This document shows positions 48,926 through 53,577 of a stretch of 53,577 nt of DNA, one piece after another. Source of the stretch: Asticcacaulis biprosthecium C19 (GTDB lineage Bacteria; Pseudomonadota; Alphaproteobacteria; Caulobacterales; Caulobacteraceae). Location: contig NZ_GL883078.1 of assembly GCF_000204015.1 (NCBI RefSeq), positions 720,453 through 774,029 of the forward strand. The letters run 5' to 3'. Under the pieces are notes generated by a model that was not told the origin of the DNA, did no database searches, and worked only from the letters and a program-made list of their open reading frames with translations. A program made the translations under genes and the position numbers. Position 1 is the stretch's first letter, and every line of letters starts with the position of its first letter.

Positions 48926-49228
48926 GTGAAACACTTCTTGCTCTTCTACGACTTCGTCGACGATTACCTCGACCGCCGGGGCGAGTTCCGCGGCGTGCAC
49001 CTGGACCTGGCGTCGGCGGCGGCCGATCGCGGCGACCTGGTCCTGGGCGGCGCCCTGGCCAACCCGGCCGACGGCGGGGTACTGCTATTCCTGGGTGCCG
49101 ACTCGTCGGTTGCCGAAAACTTCGCCCAATCCGATCCCTATGTGGTGAACGGTCTGGTCCGCAGCTGGAAGGTGCGTGAATGGACGACCGTTGTCGGAGA
49201 CAGTGCCGCCACGCCGGTGCGGCCCTGA
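48926..49228 (+). CDS. YciI-like protein
   Basis: A 100-residue protein with the YciI fold: KHFLLFYDFVDDYLDRRGEFRGVHLDLASAAADRGDLVLGGAL followed by VLLFLGADSSVAENFAQSDPYVVNGLVRSWKVREWTTVVGD. The conserved His and Asp (HLDLA, DPYV) of the family are present. The role of these small dimeric proteins is mostly unknown; some are dehalogenase-like. The GTG at 48926 gives the usual family N-terminus (VKHFLLFYD); a GTG at 48911 is possible. Confidence 0.8.
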   Translation: MKHFLLFYDFVDDYLDRRGEFRGVHLDLASAAADRGDLVLGGALANPADGGVLLFLGADSSVAENFAQSDPYVVNGLVRSWKVREWTTVVGDSAATPVRP

Positions 49229-49352
49229 CTGCGCCTTTATGGGCGGACTCGTCTTTTTGATCGAGACCACACGTAAACGCGCATCACCCGCACCGAAACC
49301 TTATGGGCCAAGGCCTATCATGGCTCTCACCTTCTTTGCGTGAGTGACTCCC

Positions 49353-49861
49353 ATGATATCCGCCTCACCTGCCTGCACAGATCAGGCCTGGACAGATCAG
49401 GCCTGGACCGATCAGGTTGATTTCCGCCCCGCGCCCTATGCGCCCGATCCGCTGCGAAACCTGTTGAAGGCCAGCCTGATCACCGGTGGCATGACGCTGG
49501 TGTTCGGTCTGTTCATCATCGGCGGCAAGCTGGCCACCTTGCCCGACATCGACCCTATGGCGGACCCAGGTCTGGCCATCGACTACGCTGCCCAGCCACC
49601 GGCCGAGCGCGGCCTTCTGGTGGTGTCCCCTCGCAGCCGGCCGATGCCCTGTATGCCCTGGCGCAAATGCACGCGCCCACCGTACAGGCCAGCCCAGTCA
49701 AGGCGACGGTCGAAATCCCGGCCATGCCCGAGATGCCGACCTATACGACCGGCGACATTGCCGCGCCGGAGGTGGTGGCGGTGCAGGAGTCGGTTGTTGC
49801 GCCGGTCAGGATCGAAAGCGGCCCGCGTCCCTATTATTCTCTGGCGGCAGGTGCGAACTAG
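49353..49861 (+). pseudogene. Frameshifted single-span membrane protein
   Basis: Frame 1 from the ATG at 49353 gives three 5-residue repeats (TDQAW), a membrane helix (LKASLITGGMTLVFGLFIIGGKLA) and a Pro/Ala region to about 49620. It then turns Arg/Cys-rich. Another frame continues smoothly as SQPADALYALAQMHAPTVQASPVKATVEIPAMPEMP to a stop at 49861. One base missing in the CCCC run near 49629 would restore a protein of about 169 residues. The layout, one N-terminal helix and a Pro-rich periplasmic part, is TonB-like. A sequencing error is as likely as a real lesion. Confidence 0.5.
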
Positions 49862-49864
49862 ATT

Positions 49865-50833
49865 TTAGCCACGATAGTCATGCGTGCCGATCTCGCGGAG
49901 CATCTTGAGCCGCCCATCAGCGTCGCGGCGCCATAGACGGATACCGCCGCCGGTGACCGTGCCGCCGTTACCCCCCGCACGCCAGTCGACATGGAACTTG
50001 AAGTATTCCAGTACATAGCCGTGGCCCAGGTCTTCGAAACCTTCGTTCCACACCTCGACCTTGTCGAATGTCGCCCCGCGGCCGTTATTGACATAGTCGG
50101 TCAGGAAGGGCCGAATCTCCGCCATGCCGGTCCTGGCCTTGACGCTGTGGGGCATGATCACCGCATCGTCCGCGTAAAAACTTAGCCGCCGTTCGAGATC
50201 GTGCTGCTTTATGCCATCGGCATTGCCGGCGTTCAGGGCAGCCAATTCCCTGGCCAGGGCTGAGTCCGCCACTGGGGGCGCCTCCGCCACCTGCATGGCG
50301 ACGAAGAAGTCCTCTGCCCCTTTCAGAGGTGCCGTCCAGTTGCGGACATCGGCCTTCAGCCGCAGCGATCCGTCGGAGTCACGCCCCCAGACATGGAGAT
50401 ACTTGCCTTCCGCGGGGCCGGCCGCTTCCCAGGTGATGGTGAAGCCGCCATATTCCAGAAGGGTATCGCCGAAATCGAACACTTCACGTATTTGCGGTAC
50501 ATAGGCCGTCACCCGACGGCGCGTCTGAACGCTGCGATGCCAGGCCTCGATTTGCCCCCTCCCCAGAAGGCGGGGTTGCTGGTCGGGCAGGCTGCGCGCG
50601 TCATCGCGGTACAATTCCAGCAAACGCGAAGTGTCGTTGACGATGAGGGCCTGCGCGAGTTCACCGTGCGCGGCCTTGACCACGCCACCGGACGGGTGCG
50701 CCCCTTCCCAAGACGTGTTGGGAGGCGTCAGGACGCGAAGGGGTGTGCCGTCCGGCAGCACTTCACCCGAAAAGGATATGCCCGGACATACGGCCAACAC
50801 ACACATAGTTCCGATCAGGTCGCGCCGGTTCAT
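49865..50833 (-). CDS. Exported protein with two SnoaL-like domains
   Basis: A 322-residue protein; the ATG at 50833 follows GGAGG. The N-terminus MNRRDLIGTMCVLAVCPGISFSG looks like a Tat signal. Two cystatin-like (SnoaL/NTF2) units are visible: one at about 50-170 (LAQALIVNDTSRLLELYRDDARSLPDQQPRLLGRGQIEAW) and another at about 190-320 (LAALNAGNADGIKQHDLERRLSFYADDAVIMPHSVKARTGMAEIRPFL). Such folds serve as enzymes or binding pockets. No activity can be named. It diverges from the LytS kinase with a 152-bp gap. Confidence 0.82.
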   Translation of the reverse strand: MNRRDLIGTMCVLAVCPGISFSGEVLPDGTPLRVLTPPNTSWEGAHPSGGVVKAAHGELAQALIVNDTSRLLELYRDDARSLPDQQPRLLGRGQIEAWHRSVQTRRRVTAYVPQIREVFDFGDTLLEYGGFTITWEAAGPAEGKYLHVWGRDSDGSLRLKADVRNWTAPLKGAEDFFVAMQVAEAPPVADSALARELAALNAGNADGIKQHDLERRLSFYADDAVIMPHSVKARTGMAEIRPFLTDYVNNGRGATFDKVEVWNEGFEDLGHGYVLEYFKFHVDWRAGGNGGTVTGGGIRLWRRDADGRLKMLREIGTHDYRG

Positions 50834-50985
50834 GCCCTTGTCCTCCGGGGTTGCACGCAGAGCCTGACCTAACGTAAGGCCGGTCGCCAACCGGTTTTCG
50901 CCGGGCGGGAGGCCATCGACGCCGAACGGGATGGGCCGGACGCACCGGTTGTGGTAAAATGAAAGAGAAACAACGGGGAGACAGG

Positions 50986-52047
50986 ATGCGGGATACCCAG
51001 AAGCGGCTGCTGACGCGAGCCGCCACCCTTCTCGGCATCTGGGTCGGCATCGGCCTGCTGACCGCTGGCCAGTGGTACATGTATGACCTGGCCAACAGCC
51101 AGGCCAGGCCATGGAAGCACTATATCGGTCCTGCCATGGTCGCCAATGTGCTGTGGGCCTGCGTCACCCCGATCGTCTTCTCTATTGCCAACCGCATAAC
51201 CCTGCAGCGTGGCCGGGCGGTGCGCTTCATCCTGACCCATTTCGCCATCGGCCTGGTGGTCAGCGTTTGCCACACCCTGATCTTTGTCATGTTCATGAGC
51301 CAGATCGACGACGGCTGGTACAAGATGCTGCCGCACAAACTGGCCGGCAGCCTCCAGATCAATGTGCTGATCTATGCCATGATGGTCGCCATCGTCACCA
51401 CCACCCGCGCCCTGCGGCATCTCAATGACCGGGAACTGCAAGCCGCCCAGATGGAAACCCAGCTCGCCGAGGCCGAAACGGCTTCCTTGCGGGCGCAATT
51501 GCAGCCGCACTTCCTGTTCAACGCGCTCAATGCCATCTCGGCCCTGGTGCGCAGCGAACCGCTCAAGGCCGAGCGCATGATTGCCCGGTTGGGCGAACTT
51601 CTGCGGCTGTCGATCGACGGTCATCGCGGCCAGGAAAGCAGCCTGGGCGACGAACTCGACTTCACCGAAGCCTATCTGGCGATCGAAGAAGCGCGGCTGG
51701 GGGAAAGGCTGACGGTGATCCGTGAGATTGCCCCCGAAGCCCTGACCGCTACCGTGCCGTCGCTGCTGCTCCAGCCCCTGGTCGAGAATGCCATCCGGCA
51801 CGGCATTTCCGGCCTGCCCCAGGGCGGCACCGTTACCATCTCCGCCAAGGTTACAGAGGCTTGCCTGCATATCGTGGTCGCTGACGATGGCGCCGGCGCA
51901 GCGTCGGTGACGGAGGGGGTCGGGCTGGCCAATACCCGGCGGCGCCTGACCCGCCTTTATGGCGAGCGCCAGTCCCTGACGATGGATACAGCGCCCGGCC
52001 GGGGCTTTCGCGTCAAGGTCAAGGTTCCCCTATGTACCGCACCCTGA
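50986..52047 (+). CDS. LytS-type sensor histidine kinase
   Basis: A 353-residue kinase; the ATG at 50986 follows GGGGAG. Four membrane helices occupy about 10-150, without a large sensor domain. The His_kinase domain (about 165-245) carries LRAQLQPHFLFNALNAISALVRSEP with His175 as phosphoacceptor. The HATPase domain has LLLQPLVENAIRHGIS and VADDGAGA. This matches the LytS/YehU group. It overlaps by 16 bp the following LytTR regulator, so the two form one system. The signal is unknown. Confidence 0.93.
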   Translation: MRDTQKRLLTRAATLLGIWVGIGLLTAGQWYMYDLANSQARPWKHYIGPAMVANVLWACVTPIVFSIANRITLQRGRAVRFILTHFAIGLVVSVCHTLIFVMFMSQIDDGWYKMLPHKLAGSLQINVLIYAMMVAIVTTTRALRHLNDRELQAAQMETQLAEAETASLRAQLQPHFLFNALNAISALVRSEPLKAERMIARLGELLRLSIDGHRGQESSLGDELDFTEAYLAIEEARLGERLTVIREIAPEALTATVPSLLLQPLVENAIRHGISGLPQGGTVTISAKVTEACLHIVVADDGAGAASVTEGVGLANTRRRLTRLYGERQSLTMDTAPGRGFRVKVKVPLCTAP

Positions 52048-52763
52048 TCGTCGACGATGAGCCTCTGGCGCGGCTGAGGCTGCGCACCCTTCTGGAGCCG
52101 GAAAGCGATTTCACGATTGTCGGCGAGGCTCATCATGGCGAGATGGCCGTGGCGATGATCGAGGCCGAGCGGCCGGATGTCGTTTTCCTGGATGTCCAGA
52201 TGCCGGCCATGACCGGGTTCGAAGTCATCGAAGCGATCGGCTTGCGCGCCATGCCGACCACCGTCTTCTGCACCGCCTATGACGCGTTCGCCGTCAAGGC
52301 GTTCGAGGTCCAGGCGCTGGACTACCTGCTCAAACCCTTCGACGATATCCGGTTTGGCCAGGTGCTGGCGCGGGTGCGCAAGACGGCGGAACCGCAGGAG
52401 AAGCGATTACAGCAGATCATGGAGATCGTTCAGCCCCTGCCGCGGCTGATTGCCCGATCGCGCGGAATCGTGCGCGTTATAGGCTATGACGATATCGACT
52501 GGGTCGCCGCAGCCGGCGACTATGCCGAGGTCCATACCGGCGGCCGCGCCTGGCTGGTCAACGATTCCATCGCCGCCCTGACGGCCCGGTTGCCGGAGGC
52601 CGACTTCGCCCGTATCCACCGCGCCACCATCGTGCGGCTGGATCGCATCGCCGAAATCCGCCCCGGCAGCCATGGCGACGGCGTCGTGCGGCTGCATGGC
52701 GGCGAGGATCTGCGCTTCAGCCGGCGCTACCGGATGGCGCTCGATGCCTGGCTGGTCCTGTAG
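52032..52763 (+). CDS. LytTR-type response regulator
   Basis: A 243-residue response regulator. The receiver domain (1-115) has the acidic pair in LIVDDEPLARLRL, phosphoacceptor Asp54 in VVFLDVQMP and the Lys in YLLKPFD. The C-terminal LytTR DNA-binding domain (about 140-240) includes IDWVAAAGDYAEVHTGGRAWLVNDSIAALTARLPEADFARIHRATIVRLDRI. Translational coupling with the kinase (16-bp overlap) supports partnership. Targets are not visible. Confidence 0.94.
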   Translation: MYRTLIVDDEPLARLRLRTLLEPESDFTIVGEAHHGEMAVAMIEAERPDVVFLDVQMPAMTGFEVIEAIGLRAMPTTVFCTAYDAFAVKAFEVQALDYLLKPFDDIRFGQVLARVRKTAEPQEKRLQQIMEIVQPLPRLIARSRGIVRVIGYDDIDWVAAAGDYAEVHTGGRAWLVNDSIAALTARLPEADFARIHRATIVRLDRIAEIRPGSHGDGVVRLHGGEDLRFSRRYRMALDAWLVL

Positions 52764-52873
52764 GTCAAGGTTCCGGTGCGTTGACAGCCGGCGTCCGGCA
52801 GGCCAAGGTTAGGGGTATTCTAACGCCCGATGCCAGGACACACGCTTTGGCATGAGGCTTTTGCGAGATCAGT

Positions 52874-53575
52874 ATGAGACGCCAATTCCTCATCGGTTCC
52901 CTGGCCGCCACGGCGGTGACCCTGACCGGCTGCGAAGAGCCCAAGCCGGCACCGCCGCCTCCCCCGCCGCCGGCACCACCCCCGCCGCCGCCAGTTTCGG
53001 TCGAGCCGGAGCGGATCGACTGGGTCGAGAAGATCACGCCGGAAAACGTGCCCGACACAGCGCGCGTCAGCGTCATAACGGCCAAGGGCGAGATCATCAT
53101 CGAGTTGAACGGCAAGGCAGCGCCGATCACGGTCTCCAACTTCCTGCGCTATGTCGAGTCAGGCAAGCTGACCGGATCCGACTTCTGGCGCGCGGCCAAT
53201 TATGACGGCGTCGGTTTCATCCAGTGCACCATGCGCGGCCCCACCTTTCCGCCGATCCGCCACGAGCCGACCAGCCAGACGGGGCTGTCGCACACCAATG
53301 GCGCGCTTTCGATGTCACGCTTTGATCCCGGCACGGCGACGGCGGATTTCATCATCTGCGTTGGCGACAACACGGCCATGGATGCCGGTCGCGAAGGCTC
53401 GGATGACAAGCTGGGCTATGCGGTTTTTGGCCGCGTTGTGAAGGGTATGGGTGTTGTCCGCGCCATTCTGGCCGGCAAGATCAGCAAGGCCAAGGCCAAG
53501 CCGGGACAATGGGACGGCCAGATGCTGGCGCCGCCCATGACCATCACTGAAGGCAAACGGATAGACTCAGTCTAG
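52874..53575 (+). CDS. Lipoprotein cyclophilin-type peptidyl-prolyl isomerase
   Basis: A 233-residue PpiA/PpiB-like protein that would isomerise Xaa-Pro bonds in the periplasm. The leader has the lipobox LTGC (Cys20), so it is membrane-tethered. A 17-residue Pro-rich linker follows. The cyclophilin domain (about 60-230) begins VSVITAKGEIIIELNGKAAPITVSNFLRYV and has VGFIQCTMRGP and GALSMSRFDPGTATADFIICVGDN. Loop residues FIICVGDN and YAVFGRVVKGMGVV are typical. The stop codon ends at 53575, two bases before the window ends. Confidence 0.93.
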   Translation: MRRQFLIGSLAATAVTLTGCEEPKPAPPPPPPPAPPPPPPVSVEPERIDWVEKITPENVPDTARVSVITAKGEIIIELNGKAAPITVSNFLRYVESGKLTGSDFWRAANYDGVGFIQCTMRGPTFPPIRHEPTSQTGLSHTNGALSMSRFDPGTATADFIICVGDNTAMDAGREGSDDKLGYAVFGRVVKGMGVVRAILAGKISKAKAKPGQWDGQMLAPPMTITEGKRIDSV

Positions 53576-53577
53576 CG

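Noticed and set aside
48809-49352. Minus-strand frame opposite the YciI-like gene
   Set aside because: No motif or ribosome binding site; the plus-strand YciI match accounts for the region.

Overview
The window looks like a chromosomal stretch of a Caulobacterales alphaproteobacterium, probably close to Caulobacter or Asticcacaulis. The reasons are a fliF-fliG-fliH(flbE)-fliN-flbD-flhA run, a SciP (CtrA inhibitor) homologue beside the hook genes, a perfect CtrA box, GANTC-bearing palindromes of the kind tied to CcrM methylation in Caulobacter, and high GC coding. The genus is inference. No transposase, integrase, CRISPR array or rRNA was seen. One tRNA gene (anticodon CAU) lies at 31109-31185.

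Region by region. (1) 1-2200: a DUF4282 membrane protein and a hipBA-type toxin/antitoxin pair. (2) 2200-11300: flagellar export and basal-body genes on the minus strand: fliF, fliG, fliH, fliN, the sigma-54 activator flbD, then flhA, which has its own leader. Between flbD and flhA lie remnants of a small membrane-protein/LuxR locus broken by a 270-bp inverted-repeat element. (3) 11476-17431: a sugar-type locus with a LacI regulator, a type-B carboxylesterase and a divergent GH3 glycosidase. Two identical 12-bp operators sit in the divergent gap. (4) 17691-25196: hook and filament-junction genes: sciP, then fliK-flgD-flgE diverging from flgK-flgL. The intergenic region carries two face-to-face sigma-54 promoters and an IHF site. 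(5) 25200-31800: ExoD-like protein, MnmA, an HxlR regulator, small secreted proteins, a periplasmic beta-propeller protein coupled to an Lrp/AsnC regulator, and tRNA-Met. (6) 31778-38966: glycan degradation: GH2 beta-mannosidase, GH95 and GH29 alpha-L-fucosidases. (7) 38985-53577: a mixed region with a LOG-like protein, a diguanylate cyclase, an AsnC regulator diverging from an EamA exporter, a broken alkD-like gene with a pentanucleotide tract, a three-domain DUF1906/SH3/DUF2272 protein, a DUF885 hydrolase, an SDR, small hypotheticals, a SnoaL-like protein, a LytS/LytTR two-component pair and a lipoprotein cyclophilin.

How the genes work together. CtrA probably opens the hierarchy at fliF, FlbD with sigma-54 and IHF drives the divergent hook (fliK-flgD-flgE) and junction (flgK-flgL) operons, and SciP damps CtrA targets. 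This follows the Caulobacter model. The carbohydrate genes form two blocks under separate local control.

The less ordinary content is non-coding or in genome decay. It includes three families of intergenic palindromes placed inside flagellar control regions and operons, a tandemly duplicated 47-residue segment in the hook-length protein FliK, a CGACC repeat that throws an alkD-like gene out of frame, and a 33-residue gene that looks like the two ends of a DUF4199 protein joined by an internal deletion.
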